A DNA stretch of 64,000 bases from Schistocerca nitens (GCF_023898315.1 NC_064622.1:79795387-79859386); one strand, 5' to 3'; positions 1 through 11,027 are shown, counted from the first letter of the stretch. Notes: a model not told the origin generated them from the sequence alone. Program-made: numbers and translations.

Positions 1-591
1 AAAGGAGTTTTGCTATTTAGGGAGTAAAATAACTGATGATGGTCGAAGTAGAGAGGATATAAAATGTAGACTGGCAATGGCAAGGAAATCGTTTCTGAAG
101 AAGAGAAATTTGTTAACATCGAGTATAGATTTAAGTGTCAGGAAGTCGTTTCTGAAAGTATTTGTATGGAGTGTAGCCATGTATGGAAGTGAAACATGGA
201 CGATAACCAGTTTGGACAAGAAGGGAATAGAAGCTTTCAAAATTTGGTGCTACAGAAGAATGCTGAAGATGAGGTGGGTAGATCACGTAACTAATGAGGA
301 GGTAATGAATAGGATTGGGGAGAAGAGAAGTTTGTGGCACAACTTGACTAGAAGAAGGGATCGGTTGGTAGGACATGTTTTGAGGCATCAAGGGATCACA
401 AATTTAGCATTGGAGGGCAGCGTGGAGGGTAAAAATCGTAGAGGGAGACCAAGAGATCAATACACTAATTAGATTCAGAAGGATGTAGGTTGCAGTAGGT
501 ACTGGGAGATGAAGAAGCTTGCACAGGATAGAGTAGCATGGAGAGCTGCATCAAACCAGTCTCAGGACTGAAGACCACAACAACAACAACA
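1..591 (+). pseudogene. RTE-type LINE, 3' end of the reverse-transcriptase ORF
   Basis: The reading frame is open from base 2 and already coding at the window edge. It contains the segment after the polymerase core typical of RTE/BovB-like elements: a YLGSKI block, then VAMYGSETWT, WCYRRMLKMRW and GHVLRHQG, ending in a GKNRRGRPRDQYTN tail. The premature stop at 470-472 interrupts an otherwise continuous frame that resumes and ends with SNQSQD at about 571. A short (CAA)n tract at about 577-590 looks like the microsatellite 3' tail such elements carry. This is a dead fragment. The same family recurs at 25,645-26,125 (minus), 37,687-37,980 (minus, endonuclease part) and 54,340-56,345 (plus). 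Confidence 0.8.
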
Positions 592-614
592 TATATATAT
601 ATGTGTGTGTGTGT
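590..614. repeat. (AT)n(GT)n microsatellite
   Basis: A short AT then GT dinucleotide run directly follows the LINE 3' tail. Confidence 0.9.
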
Positions 615-1012
615 CCTATTTAATTATATATGTAATGTAAGAGAGGAAAAATAATTAGCCAAAATCGCGAAAAGTTGTTGACCAATTTACTTCAGATTTT
701 GGCATAAATCTCTAATAAACACATGGGCAGACTTGGACATAAATTTTTTAATAAGTATGATACACAATTATTTATGTAACATATAATATAATTATATAGT
801 ATAATATATAATATAATTATATATGTAATATATAAGTTGGGTACTTTGATACCGAATATCTCAGATAGTCTTTGGCACATATACATCAGAGTTTTACATA
901 ATGCCATAATCAATATTTGGATGTACCGTACATATCCTGTATAATTTTTAATGTATATATATACGAGTATATTTATATTAAAAATCGTACAGTTTACGTC
1001 CAGCCTAATGAG

Positions 1013-1015
<3 letters not shown>

Positions 1016-1100
<85 letters not shown>
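1016..1100. repeat. (TA)n(GT)n microsatellite
   Basis: About 60 bp of uninterrupted TA is followed by about 22 bp of GT, embedded in the satellite-like array. Length is likely to be polymorphic and error-prone in assembly. Confidence 0.97.
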
Positions 1101-1298
1101 AAAAAAGGGGAAACGTTGTTACCAAAAAATCTCGAAATGTACATCAATAATTTACTATATATTTTTACGCAATATTCTAAGAACATTTGGACAGATACAG
1201 GCTACAGTTTTTAATACATGTAGTACAAAAACATATATGTAATACTGGTCAATAAAATTCTTTGGGGTTTGTGAACGCATTGACAAGCCTAAAATTCC

Positions 1299-1334
1299 GA
1301 CGATTCGGAAACTATTGCAAGACGCCTTCCTCAG
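1299..1334 (-). ncRNA. Decayed hammerhead-ribozyme-like motif of a Penelope-like end
   Basis: On the minus strand, CTGAGGA is followed by about 20 nt beginning GGCG and then GAATCGTC. The first block fits the CUGANGA core, but the second departs from GAAA and the stem II partner is TTCC rather than CGCC. It is collinear with the similar motif at 30,439-30,484 in copy B and shares wording with the better one at 31,115-31,150. Probably an inactive relic. Confidence 0.35.
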
Positions 1335-1663
1335 TGTGTGTTGTTAACTGCTGAATGGCCACTAGATTAATTACTTCTGTACCAGTGCTGTAATTGGATA
1401 TGTTGTTTTACTTTTAGACTATAGTCTAACGAACATTCGGACAGACATAGGCTACCTATTTTTCAATATACATAATATATAAGTACATACATAATATAAA
1501 TAAACGAGAAAAGTTGTTGCCAAAAGTCCTAAAAACTTCTTTACTGGTTTACTTAAATTTTTTACATAATCTTCTAGTAAACTATATCCCCGCTTTTCTT
1601 TCGCGAACGGTTACACGTAGTGAAACCCGGTTTTCGCCAAATATTAGAGCGTCAAGTGTCACA

Positions 1664-1866
1664 AAAAAATGGTTCAAATGGCTCTGAGCACTATGGGACT
1701 CAACTGCTGAGGTCATTAGTCCCCTAGAACTTAGAACTAGTTAAACCTAACTAACCTAAGGACATCACAAACATCCATGCCCGAGGCAGGATTCGAACCT
1801 GCGACCGTAGCGGTCTTGCGGTTCCAGACTGCAGCGCCTTTAACCGCACGGCCACTTCGGCCGGCT
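1664..1866 (-). mobile_element. tRNA-derived SINE, full length
   Basis: On the minus strand it begins with a GC-rich tRNA-like head (GGCCGTGCGGTT as A-box region, GGTTCGAATCC as B box), followed by the common body and the 'gagccatttgaaccatt' end with poly-T on that strand. It is bounded by perfect 12-bp target duplications, tcaagtgtcaca, at 1,652-1,663 and 1,867-1,878. The paralogous site in copy B (about 32,938-32,955) has no insertion. Confidence 0.95.
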
Positions 1867-2104
1867 TCAAGTGTCACATATTTTTTGTTTTGTTTCTTCA
1901 ACTGGTATCAACACAGATATTAAACGAAGTATCATATAAGTTTTATAACTGCGTTCGATAGCTCTTGAGAAGACAATTACAATTATATAGTGTTTGTTAA
2001 TGTTGACGTTGAAACCTGTCATAAAAAAAATCGAGAAATGTTCTAGAATTTGATAGCAGAGTGACCGGAATCGGCAATAGCGGTACAAACGACGTCAAGT
2101 AGAG

Positions 2105-2395
2105 CTCTCGTACTATGCTCTACCAGATTGTCAACACATTGGTCTCCTCTGGGCCATTGAGTGGAGGCCGTCGGCCACTGCGTTGTCCGTGGTGAGAGGT
2201 AATGCTTGAAATTTCGTATTCTCTTGACACTGTAGACATCGGAGTATTCAGTTTCCTTACTATTTCTGAAATCGAATGTCCTATGCGTCTAGGTCCAATT
2301 ACCATTCCGTTTCAACAGCAGTTAATTCCCGTTTAGGGTCATAATCACGCCGGAAACTTTTCCACATGAATCACCCTAGTACATATGACACGTCT
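2105..2395 (-). pseudogene. Tc1-like transposase, N-terminal fragment
   Basis: The minus strand encodes WKSFRRDYDPKREL, then a helix-turn-helix region (MVIGPRRIGHSISEIVRKLN, then STVSREYE) and a GQRSGRRPPLN linker resembling the paired-like DNA-binding domain and GRPR-type hook of Tc1 transposases. No catalytic domain follows. The copy at 33,190-33,480 is collinear, so the fragment predates the duplication. Confidence 0.6.
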
Positions 2396-2439
2396 TCCAA
2401 CATACTGCACTTTTATGCCTTGTGTACTTAATATTACCG

Positions 2440-3888
2440 CCATCTGTGTATGTGCATATCTGTATCCCATTAGTTCTGCCATTTAGGTGAAGCTGATAGT
2501 TAGCTGAGAGCGTCCAAAGGAATGTTATCACAAGAAAAATGTCTCAAATACTTCACGACAGGTTCGCGGTACTTACAGTGTTAGAGTCGTCTATACAATT
2601 GTAGTACTTGTAGTGTGCTTACAAGGTACGTAGCAGTGCTCTCTGACGTGGTCCGTCTGTCCGTCCGGTCGTCCGTACCCTTTCCCTGAGCTGTTGAAAA
2701 ACTGAACACCGTCAGGTCCCCCATGGATGACCCCTGCTTTTGTAAGGACGGTAAAACCTGTGAACAATGAATTGGTAACGTCGTTATGAGTGTACAGCAA
2801 CATACATTGTGTTTTTGACTCAACAAAGATCATGTCTTACGCCTAAAAGCAGGCAATCTGAAAAGTGTCTGACTATGGCTGGAATGAAACATTCCAAGTT
2901 CAACTTTGCTGCTCCAGCTTATGGAAATCAGTTTGATGATTAAGCTAATTTAGAGAAATTTGTTTGTTAGGAATATGATTGCGAGAATCGAGCCACTGAC
3001 ACTTATCCTAGCTGGCTTCTTTTACGTAACTATCCAGCAGCCTTTTTCTTTGTTTAACAAGTAGTAAGTATTCGCAGAGGAAATGGATGAGCCAGGGAAC
3101 AGGCAGTCTGAAAAGCTGTTTCCAGGGGCAGATGTGTCCTGGGAATAGAGCGATCTCAAAGTAGGTTCACGCAAGGAGCGGGCAATATTCTGATCACTTT
3201 TCGGCAGGTAGGATCTGTTGGCCACGCCGCACCTTTTCATCATGGCAGCGCCAGGTGGTCAAGAATGGCTGTAGGTCCTTAAGAGGCCCATGCTCAGGTT
3301 GACCGATCCACCAACCCGTTTGCCTGGCACATCAACCCTGACCCAATCTCCTGTGTGCGAGCGTGGGCTTTCAGTCGGGTCAGTGGTTCGCGTGCCTCAT
3401 TTCCACTTGTGAGCCTCTACCTGCTTTTCCGGCTGCTACCCTGCCAGTTCACACTCCATTAGTAATGGCAAGTAGCGCCCCAAAAGCACTGGTTGGTGTC
3501 CACAAAACAGTCGGACGTGTCGCGACTGTGTGGCAAGAGGATCGCCTCAGCAGTCGTGCTGTCAATGAGCTCGTTTGGAATTACACACTACGTCTGGTAA
3601 GGCGGGGGCGACATCCTAAAAGACTCTGTTTGGGTACATCGTTGGGCTTTACGAACTGCTATGCGTGTTTGATTTAAGTGGGAATTATGCTGTTAAATTC
3701 AGACGAGATAGCAAGGAAGGGAAAACTGAAAGATAGGAGTAACGTGTATGTAACGAAAAGAAATTTGAAAACAAATCCATGGCAGGGAAAGACGTAAAGT
3801 ACGAAGACGAGAGGGGTATGCGTTACCGCCATATACACTGAAGCTCCAAAGAAACTGGTATAGGCAGGCGTATTCAGATACGGAGATA
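2440..3888. other. Duplicated non-coding segment, no gene recognised
   Basis: This stretch is shared with 33,500-37,075 in copy B and is uninterrupted here. I see no protein domain; frames up to about 104 codons (3,363-3,677) have no family I recognise and are not conserved across the two copies without breaks. The position equivalent to 2,860 is where copy B carries the inverted Penelope-like pair, and the equivalent of 2,890 is where it carries a SINE. Confidence 0.5.
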
Positions 3889-3947
3889 CGAGGTGCGGCT
3901 AGAAAAAAACCGGACTGATGCTGGAAAAAACATTTATTTACAATTAT

Positions 3948-5049
3948 TTACAATTTCATATTATCTCCTTCAATGTACTCTCCTCCTCGGTCTCTACACC
4001 GCTCCATACGAATTTTCCACTGTTCATAGCAATGCTGCAGATCATTTTCGGTAAGTCCATACATTACTTCCGTCGCCTTTTCGTTTACTGCTTCAACAGT
4101 CTCAAATCTAGTTCCTTTCAAAGCTGACTTGACTTTAGGGAAAAGAAAAAAGTCACAGGGGGCCAAATCAGGCGAGTAGGGTGGATGATCTAAGATGGGA
4201 ATGTTGTGTTTTGCCAAAAACGTCTTCACTGACAACGCACTGTGAGCTGGGGCATTGTCTTGGTAAAGGATCCATGACTTTTTTCTCCAAAAATCGTTCC
4301 GTTTTCTCCGTACTCGCTCACGTAGGGTAGCCAGGACGCTAATGTAGTAATGCTGATTCACTGTTTGTCCCTCTGGTACCCAATCAATGTGCACAATCCC
4401 TTTGATGTCAAAAAAAAAAAAAAAAAAAAAAACAATCATCATTGCCTTGAATTTCGATTTTGACATTCGTGCTTTTTTTTGTCGTGGAGAACCAGGAGTT
4501 TTCCAATGCATCGATTGGCGTTTAGTTTCGGGATCGTAAGTAAAAAACCACGATTCATCGCAAGTAATAACATTTTGTAAGAAGGTGGGATCACTTTCAA
4601 TGTTTTCCAGGATGTCAGAACAAATCATTCTTCGGCGTTCCTTCTGTTCAATTGTGAGACACTTTGGAACCATTTTTGAACACACTTTGTTCATGTTGAA
4701 ACTTTCATAAAGAATCTGCCTAACACTTTCCTTGTCAACTCCTGTTAACTCAGACACTGCTGATTGTTAAACGGCGATCTTGTCGAACAAGTTTACCGAT
4801 TTTTTCAATGTTTGCATCAGTTTTTGCTGACAATGGTCTGCCAGTGTGAGTGTCATCACTGGTGTCTTCGCGGCCATCTTTAAATCGTTTAAACCACTCA
4901 AACACTTGTGTTCGCGATAAACAATCATCGCCGTACACTTGTTGTAACATTACAAACGTTTCACTTGCAGATTTTCCTAGTTTGAAACAAAATTTGATGT
5001 TAACACGCTGTTCTTTCTGTACACTCAACATTTTCCGACGCACAGACAA
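3948..5049 (-). pseudogene. mariner transposase (D,D34D), one frameshift
   Basis: The 5' part (5,049-4,750) encodes about 99 residues with the N-terminal helix-turn-helix (FCFKLGKSASETF, SRTQVFEWFKRFKDGRE). A single-base shift near 4,757-4,765 separates it from the 3' part (4,757-3,948, about 269 residues) carrying the catalytic core. TCDESW supplies the first Asp, YQDNAPAHS the second and SPDLAPCDFFLF the third; the last two are 34 residues apart as in mariner. A 23-base A tract (4,410-4,432) inserts a run of phenylalanines in the core. A mariner transposase cuts and reinserts its own element at TA sites in the nucleus; this copy cannot make a full protein. Confidence 0.9.
4410..4432. repeat. 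Poly-A tract inside mariner transposase gene
   Basis: Twenty-three consecutive A residues on the plus strand read as a poly-Phe run in the minus-strand transposase. It keeps the frame in this assembly, but homopolymer length is uncertain. Confidence 0.95.
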
Positions 5050-5321
5050 AACGTCAACTACTAAAAACAGACGCCACGGGCAGACTGAGTGCAGGAGGCA
5101 GATGAAACTCGAGCAGTAGGCGGAGCGAGAGTCACGTGACAGGCCACGCGACTTTCAGCCTTACTGCATTCGTTTTATTGTTTCACCAGTACTAGTCCGG
5201 TTTTTTTCTAGCCACACCTCGTATGTAAACAACAGAATACGGCGCTGCGGTTGGTAACGTCAATATAGGACAACAAGAATCTGGCGCAGTACTTAGATCG
5301 GTTACTGATGCTACAATGGAA

Positions 5322-6345
5322 AGATTTAAGAGAGTTTGAATTTGGCGTTATAGTCGGTTGGGACACAGCATCTCCGAGGTAGCGATGAAGTGGAGATTTT
5401 CCCGTATGACAATTTCATGAGTGTATCGTGAATAAGACGAAGCCGGTAAAACATCAAACCTCCAACATCGCTGCGCCCGGAAAAAGACCCTGTAAGAACG
5501 GGACAAACGACGACTGAGGACAACCGTTTAACGTGACAGAAGTGCAACCCTTCCGCCTATTGCTGCAGATTTCAATGCTGGTACATCAACAAGTGCCAGC
5601 GAGTGAACCGTTCAACGATACATCATCGATAGTGGCTTTCGGAGCCCAAGACACACTCGTGTGTCCTTGATGATTGCATGACACAAAGCTTTGTACCTCG
5701 CCTCGGCCCATCAACACCGCCATTGGACTGTTGATGACTGGAAACATTTTGCCATGTCGGACGAGTCTCAAATTGTAGATCGCGGATGGACGTGTACGGG
5801 TATGGAGACAACCTCATGAATCCATGGACCGTGCATGTCAGTAGGGGCTGTTCAAGCTGGTGGAGGCTCTGTAACTGTGTGGGGCGTGTGCAGTTGGTGT
5901 GATATGGGACCACTGATACGTCTAGATACGACTCTGACAGGTGACACATACGTAAGCACTCTGTCTGATCACCTGCATCCATTCACGTGCATTGTGCATT
6001 CCGTCCGACTTTGACAATTTCAGCATTACAATACGATACTCCACCCTTCCAGAATTGTTACAGAGTGGCTCCTGTAGCACTGTTCTGAGTTTAAACTCTT
6101 CCGCTGGCCACCATACTCCCCAGACACGAAAATTGTTGATTACGTCTGGGATGCCTTGCAACGTGGTGTTCAGAAGAGATCTCTCTACTCCCTCGTACTC
6201 TTACAGATTTATGGACAGCCCTGCAGGTTTGATGCTGTCTATTCGGTTCGGCACTACTTCAGACATTAGTCGAGTCCATGCGCCACTTCTGGGAGCTCAC
6301 GGGGGCCCTACACCATATTAGGGAGGAGTACCAGTTTCTGTGCCT
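5322..6345 (+). pseudogene. Degenerate Tc1-like transposase
   Basis: Several plus-strand frames together give recognisable Tc1 landmarks: an N-terminal LREFEFGVIVGWD, a central ADGRVRVWRQPHES, a WP..SP-like region around 6,100, and a C-terminal GGPTPY just before a stop at about 6,320. Many stops and frameshifts intervene. Copy B holds only the first half (37,160-37,686) before replacement by RTE sequence. Confidence 0.75.
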
Positions 6346-6438
6346 CTGCGGTGTATATTTCACTTGGAAGACACAAGTCAAAATAAAGTAGGCTGAGCAG
6401 ACGAGATCCTCCCGTAATTATTAAGAACCTTTGGACAA

Positions 6439-6646
6439 AAAAAAAAAAAATGGTTCAAATGGCTCTGAGCACTATGGGACTCAACTGCTGAGGTCATAAG
6501 TCCCCTAGAACTTAGAACTACTTAAACCTAACTAACCTTAGGACATCACACACATCCATGCCCGAGGCAGGATTCGAACCAGCGACCGTAGCGGTCGCGC
6601 GGTTCCAGACTGTAGCGCCAGAACCGCTCGGCCACCAGCGGCCGGC
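6439..6646 (-). mobile_element. tRNA-derived SINE, full length
   Basis: Same family as 1,664-1,866, with a long poly-A on the plus strand at its 3' end. Perfect 13-bp duplications aacctttggacaa lie at 6,426-6,438 and 6,647-6,659. Confidence 0.95.
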
Positions 6647-6659
6647 AACCTTTGGACAA

Positions 6660-7997
6660 GATGCAAAACATACAAATTTCATCCGCATGGTGCGCAAGAT
6701 ATTTGACACAGGCTTCAAGAATACTGTGATTGTGCCTAATTCCAAAGCGTGTTGCACCTGACAGGTATGAACATTATCAGGATCAGTTTAATGGGTAACG
6801 GTTGCTAATTACGACACGAATTATTTATAGCCGAAAGGAAAGGCAGGGAGAGGGCGGCTTCGTGAAGATGAGTTTACGTTACGAAATTTCCAACCAGTAC
6901 TAACCCTATGATGTATTTTAGAAGGTAAAGTAAGGAAAAGTAAACCTACATTTGCTGCATTTGTGGCTGTGGAGACGGTTGTGACACAGCTTGTATATGC
7001 GCACGTCAGTTCTGGAAACGGTGAGCACCTTCAGCTACCTTGTGCACTTGGTTCGTTGACATTGTGGGACATGGTTACTGATTATATATGACAGTGATCC
7101 GTCATGCCAAAAGCCGTTGGCATCGTTCTGTCCTTGCCTAAAGTTAAAATTGTGCTAAGCAAGGGTTAGAAACCACGGGGGCTAATTTGTTATTCTGACT
7201 TCGAATTGTGGTTCCTTTACGACATTCGTTCACTAGTGTTGTTCCCTTAGCAAAACGACATCCGTTCACTAGTGTTGTTCTCTTAACAAATTAATCGTGC
7301 AGCACTTCTCACTGGGCTACCCAATAACTGTGCTGGTTTGTCTAACTATTGATTAGGCGTAATTGGAGCACAAGGTGTGCGTATTAAAATATTTAACTGT
7401 CCAGGAACCTTTTGGGTGTGATAATTAATCTTTTCATTAATGATCATGTTTTTAAAAGGCAAGGATCCCTGCGTTATCTTTGTGGTTTCTGGGCTTGTTG
7501 AAATGGATACCCCTCCTTAAAAAGTACCTTGTTTATTAAACGTTAATTGAGTTGCAGGTGATGTGGCTATGTCTGATATTTGATGATATTTCTGAAGTTT
7601 TCTTTTAGTTTCTATGAAAGAGCTTTTAAGAACAATCAATTTTAAGATTTAGAATATTCTTAAGAGATTGTTTTTGTAATGGAATATTTTTTTTTAAATT
7701 AGGTCTTCCGTTTAAAGTAAACCCTTGCTATGGCCCTAGTTCAAAATTTTAGGCAGTTTCAGTGGAGGTAAACTAGAATGAACAGTTGTAAAGCAGATTG
7801 CTCTTGATCACTCATATAATGCGTGCGTATACATACTGTTGCTGCGTCAGTTATCAAGTGTACTTATTACTGGGGTGTACAGGCTAAATATTGTATGAAA
7901 TAAAGGTTGTTGACGGTGTTTGCTTCTACCAGCTCAGTCACCTACACTCCCCGAACCCCTGTCCTGCTTTCACGTTTCAGAAGTAGTAGTTGAGAAG
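6660..7997. other. Low-copy segment without recognised gene
   Basis: I see no other copy of this stretch in the window and no coding domain. It contains a ~36-bp tandem duplication (7,220-7,292) and an AATAAA-type signal near 7,899-7,906 in a CA/CT-rich context. It could be part of an unrecognised solo LTR, but I cannot define terminal TG...CA or flanking duplications. Confidence 0.4.
7220..7292. repeat. 36-bp tandem duplication
   Basis: Two near-identical units starting cgacattcgttcac (7,220) and cgacatccgttcac (7,256) lie head to tail with only a few differences. Confidence 0.85.
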
Positions 7998-8337
7998 TGA
8001 AGCCAACGGCCTTGGCGCCGTTGTAACATCAGTTCCCGTCAAATCACCGAAGTTAGGCGCTGTTGGGCTGGGCTAGCAGTTGGATGACTGACCATCCGGT
8101 CTGCCGAGTGCTGTTGGCAAGTAGGGAGCAGTCAGCCCTTGTGAGGCAAACTGAGGGGCTACTTCATTGAGAAGTAGTGGCTCCGGTCTCGTAAACTGAC
8201 ATACGGCCGCGAGAGCAGTGTGCTGAACACGCGCCCCCCCATATCCGCGTCCAGTGCCACCTGTGGATGAGGATGACGCGGCGGCTGGTCGATACCGTTG
8301 AGTCTTCCAAGGCCTGTTCGGAGGTAGTTCAGTTTTC
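7998..8337 (+). mobile_element. 5S rRNA-derived SINE (SINE3-like)
   Basis: Positions 8,002-8,118 (117 nt, the length of 5S rRNA) align by eye to insect 5S rRNA from gccaacggcc at the 5' end, through atcaccgaagttaggcgctg in the internal control region, to gctgttggc at the 3' end. The rest is an unrelated body ending in a T-rich stretch. Target duplications gttgagaag lie at 7,989-7,997 and 8,338-8,346. The 5S head would supply an internal RNA polymerase III promoter of type 1. It is a retroposed element and not a 5S gene, because it reads on into SINE sequence and has flanking duplications. Confidence 0.85.
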
Positions 8338-8346
8338 GTTGAGAAG

Positions 8347-9635
8347 GCTACATTTACATCTACATGATTACTCTGCTATTTACAATAAAGTGCCTGGCAG
8401 AGGGTTCAATTAACCACCTTCAAGCTGTCTCTCTACCGTTCCACTCTCGAACGGCACGCGGGAGAAACGAGCACTTAAATTTTTCTGTGTGAGTCCTGAT
8501 TTCTCTTATTTAATCGTGATGATTATTTCTCCCTATGTAGGTGGGTGCCAACAGAATGTTTTCGCAATCGGAGGAGAAAACTAAAATTTCATGAGAAGAT
8601 CCTGTCGCAACGAAAACCGCCTTTGTTATAATGATTGCTACTCCAATTCACGTATCATGTCTGTGACACTATCTCCCCTATTTCGCGATAATACAAAACG
8701 AGCTACCCTTCTTTGTACTTTTTCAATGTCATCCGTCAGTCCCACCTGATGCGGATCCCACACCGCACAGCAGTACTCCAGAATAGGGCGGAAAAACGTG
8801 ATCGTTCCAATTTAGGTTATTTGTAATTGTAATCCCTAAGTATTAAGCTGAATTTACAGCCTTCACATTTGTGTGACTTATCTCGTAATCGAAATTTTGC
8901 GGATTTCTTTTAATACTCATGTGAACAACTTCACACTTTTCTTTATTCAGGGTCAATTGCCACTTTTCGCACCACACAGATATCTTATCCAAATCATTTT
9001 GCAATTCATTTTGGTCATCTGATGATATTATAAGACGGTAAATGACAGCATCATCTGCAAACAATCCAAGACGGCTACTCAGATTGTCTCCTATGCCGTT
9101 AATATAGATCAGGTACAATAGAGGGCCTATAACACTTCTCTGGGGAACGCCGGATATTACTTCTCTTTTACTTGATGACTTTCCGTCTGTTACTACGAAC
9201 TGTGACCTTTCTGACAGGAAATCACGAATCCAGTCGCACAACTGAGGCGATACTCCGTAGGCACGCAGTTTGGTTAGAAGACGCTTGTGAGGAACCGTGT
9301 CGAAAGCCTTCTGGAAATCTAAAAATGTGGAATCAATTTGACATCCCCTTTCGATAGCACTCATTACTTCATGAGTATAAGGAGCTAGTTGTGTTTCACA
9401 AGAACGATATTTTCTGAATCTGTACTGACTATGTGTCACTAAATCGTTTTCTTCGAGGTACTTCATAATACTCGAATACAGTATATGTTCCAAAACCCTA
9501 CTGCAAATCGATGTTAGTGATATACGCCTGTAATTCAGCGGATTACTCCTACTTCACTTTTCGGGTATTGGTGTGACTTGAGCAATTTCCCAGTCTTCAG
9601 GTACGGATCTTTCTCTGAGCGAGTGGTTGTATATA
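8347..9635 (-). mobile_element. CR1-group non-LTR retrotransposon, 5'-truncated
   Basis: The element runs on the minus strand from about 9,635 to its 3' end at 8,347, where the minus strand reads tgtagatgtaaatgtagc, the short TGTAGA-like tail also seen at 40,354-40,380. The left edge coincides with the end of the SINE target duplication and the right edge abuts Tc1 copy A. A segment after the palm region, including the expected YLGV block, is deleted near 8,840. Downstream frames still read PILEYCCAVWDPHQVGL and QRRVARFVLSRNRGDS. Confidence 0.85.
8843..9493 (-). pseudogene. Reverse transcriptase domain of CR1-like LINE
   Basis: The open stretch of about 216 residues contains the reverse-transcriptase palm: FLDFQKAFDTVPHKRLL (first catalytic Asp), ISGVPQRSVIGPLLYLIYIN, and LFADDAVIY (the paired catalytic Asp residues). 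The consensus GVPQGSV has become GVPQRSV. Upstream, minus-strand 9,494-9,633 encodes RSVPEDWEIAQVTPIP with a frameshift, matching the fingers region of the LINE at 38,669. It lacks the endonuclease domain and cannot retrotranspose. Confidence 0.85.
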
Positions 9636-11027
9636 CACTCCTGGAAATTGAAATAAGAACACCGTGAATTCATTGTCCCAGGAAGGGGAAACTTTATTGA
9701 CACATTCCTGGGGTCAGATACATCATATGATCACACCGACAGAACCACAGGCACATAGACACAGGCAACAGAGCATGCACAATGTCGGCACTAGTACAGT
9801 GTATATCCACCTTTCGCAGCAATGCAGGCTGCTATTCTCCCATGGAGACGATCGTAGAGGTGCTGGATGTAGACCTGTGGAACGGCTTGCCATGCCATTT
9901 CCACCTGGCGCCTCAGTTGGACCAGCGTTCGTGCTGGACGTGCAGACCGCGTGAGACGACGCTTCATCCAGTCCCAAACATGCTCAATGGGGGACAGATC
10001 CGGAGATCTTGCTGGCCAGAGTAGTTGACTTACACCTTCTAGAGCACGTCGGGTGGCACGGGATACATGCGGACGTGCGTTGTCTGTTGGAACAGCAAGT
10101 TCCCTTGCCGGTCTAGGAATGGTAGAACGATGGGTTTGGTGACGGTTTGGATGTACCGTGCACTATTCAGTGTTCCCTCGACGATCACCAGTGGTGTACG
10201 GCCAGTGTAGGAGATCGCTCCCCACACCATGATGCCGGGTGTTGGCCCTGTGTGCCTCGGTCGTATGCAGTCCTGATTGTGGCGCTCACCTGCACGGCGC
10301 CAAACACGCATACGACCATCATTGGCACCAAGGCAGAAGCGACTCTCATCGCTGAAGACGACACGTCTCCATTCGTCCCTCCATTCACGCCTGTCGCGAC
10401 ACCACTGGAGGCGGGCTGCACGATGTTGGGGCGTGAGCGGAAGACGGCCTAACGGTGTGCGGGACCGTAGCCCAGCTTCATGGAGACGGTTGCGAATGGT
10501 CCTCGCCGACACCCCAGGAGCAACAGTGTCCCTAATTTGCTGGGAAGTGGCGGTGCGGTCCCCTACGGCACTGCGTAGGATCCTACGGTCTTGGCGTGCA
10601 TCCGTGCGTCGCTGCGGTCCGGTCCCAGGTCGACGGGCACGTGCACCTTCCGCCGACCACTGGCGACAACATCGATGTACAGTGGAGACCTCACGCCCCA
10701 CGTGTTGAGCAATTCGGCGGTACGTCCACCCGGCCTCCCGCATGCCCACTATACGCCCTCGCTCAAAGTCCGTCAACTGCACATACGGTTCACGTCCACG
10801 CTGTCGCGGCATGCTACCAGTGTTTGCGATGGAGCTCCGTATGCCACGGCAAACTGGCTGACACTGACGGCGGCGGTGCACAAATGCTGCGCAGCTAGCG
10901 CCATTCGACGGCCAACACCGCGGTTCCTGGTGTGTCCGCTGTGCCGTGCGTGTGATCATTGCTTGTACAGCCCTCTCGCAGTGTCCGGAGCAAGTATGGT
11001 GGGTCTGACACACCGGTGTTAATGTGT
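9636..11027 (-). mobile_element. Tc1-like transposon, copy A, one end lost
   Basis: The left terminal repeat (cactcctggaaattg from 9,636) with a TA at 9,634-9,635 matches the ends of the copies at 31,236 and 48,732. On the right, homology stops at about 11,027, where the other copies continue for about 25 bp to their end, so this copy lacks its second terminal repeat. It carries a frameshifted transposase. Confidence 0.9.
9791..10812 (-). pseudogene. Tc1-like transposase (DD32E family), frameshifted
   Basis: The start codon at 10,812 (MPRQRGREPY) matches that of the intact copy at 48,976. The frame is intact through two helix-turn-helix regions and the first catalytic Asp (VVFSDESRF). A one-base loss near 10,095, just at the second catalytic Asp (LLFQQ then out of frame), diverts translation to an early stop at 10,039. 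The original frame continues downstream with NARPHVSRAT, SPDLSPIEHVW and GGYTLY to the stop at 9,791-9,793. Confidence 0.92.

Larger units (their letters stand above)
615..1640. repeat. Degenerate satellite-like tandem array, copy A
   Basis: The sequence is built from diverged repeats of about 135-200 bp. Each contains a version of 'gttgttaccaaaaatctc', then a 'acttcagatttttacataat' phrase, then 'ggacagacataggcta'. Instances begin near 659, 848, 1,115 and 1,513. The same array appears at 28,990-30,360 and 32,640-32,880. Microsatellites and a Penelope-like end (about 1,215-1,400) sit inside it. The open frames here are products of dinucleotide runs, not genes. Confidence 0.65.
3889..5221 (-). 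mobile_element. mariner-type DNA transposon, near full length
   Basis: The element is 1,333 bp with terminal inverted repeats beginning cgaggtgcggctag at the left and, on the opposite strand, cgaggtgtggctag at the right. The repeats extend to about 28-30 bp through a run of A and ccggact. TA dinucleotides flank it at 3,887-3,888 and 5,222-5,223. Copy B has the unoccupied site (about 37,072-37,080, gagatatgtaaac), so insertion followed the duplication. The transposase inside is frameshifted. Confidence 0.93.

Noticed and set aside
692-1186. 164-codon minus-strand frame and overlapping plus frames with Tyr-Ile runs
   Set aside because: These are created by the (TA)n(GT)n microsatellite.
7380-7997. 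Possible solo LTR with an AATAAA signal near 7,900
   Set aside because: I could not find terminal TG...CA with flanking duplications or any second copy in the window.
8002-8118. 5S rRNA gene
   Set aside because: The 5S-like sequence is diverged, reads into a SINE body and sits within target duplications, so it is a retroposon head and not a gene.
10147-11022. Several plus-strand frames of 78-143 codons rich in Arg, Thr and Cys
   Set aside because: They are antisense shadows of the GC-rich Tc1 transposase; the same shadows occur at 31,466-32,145 and 48,962-49,641.
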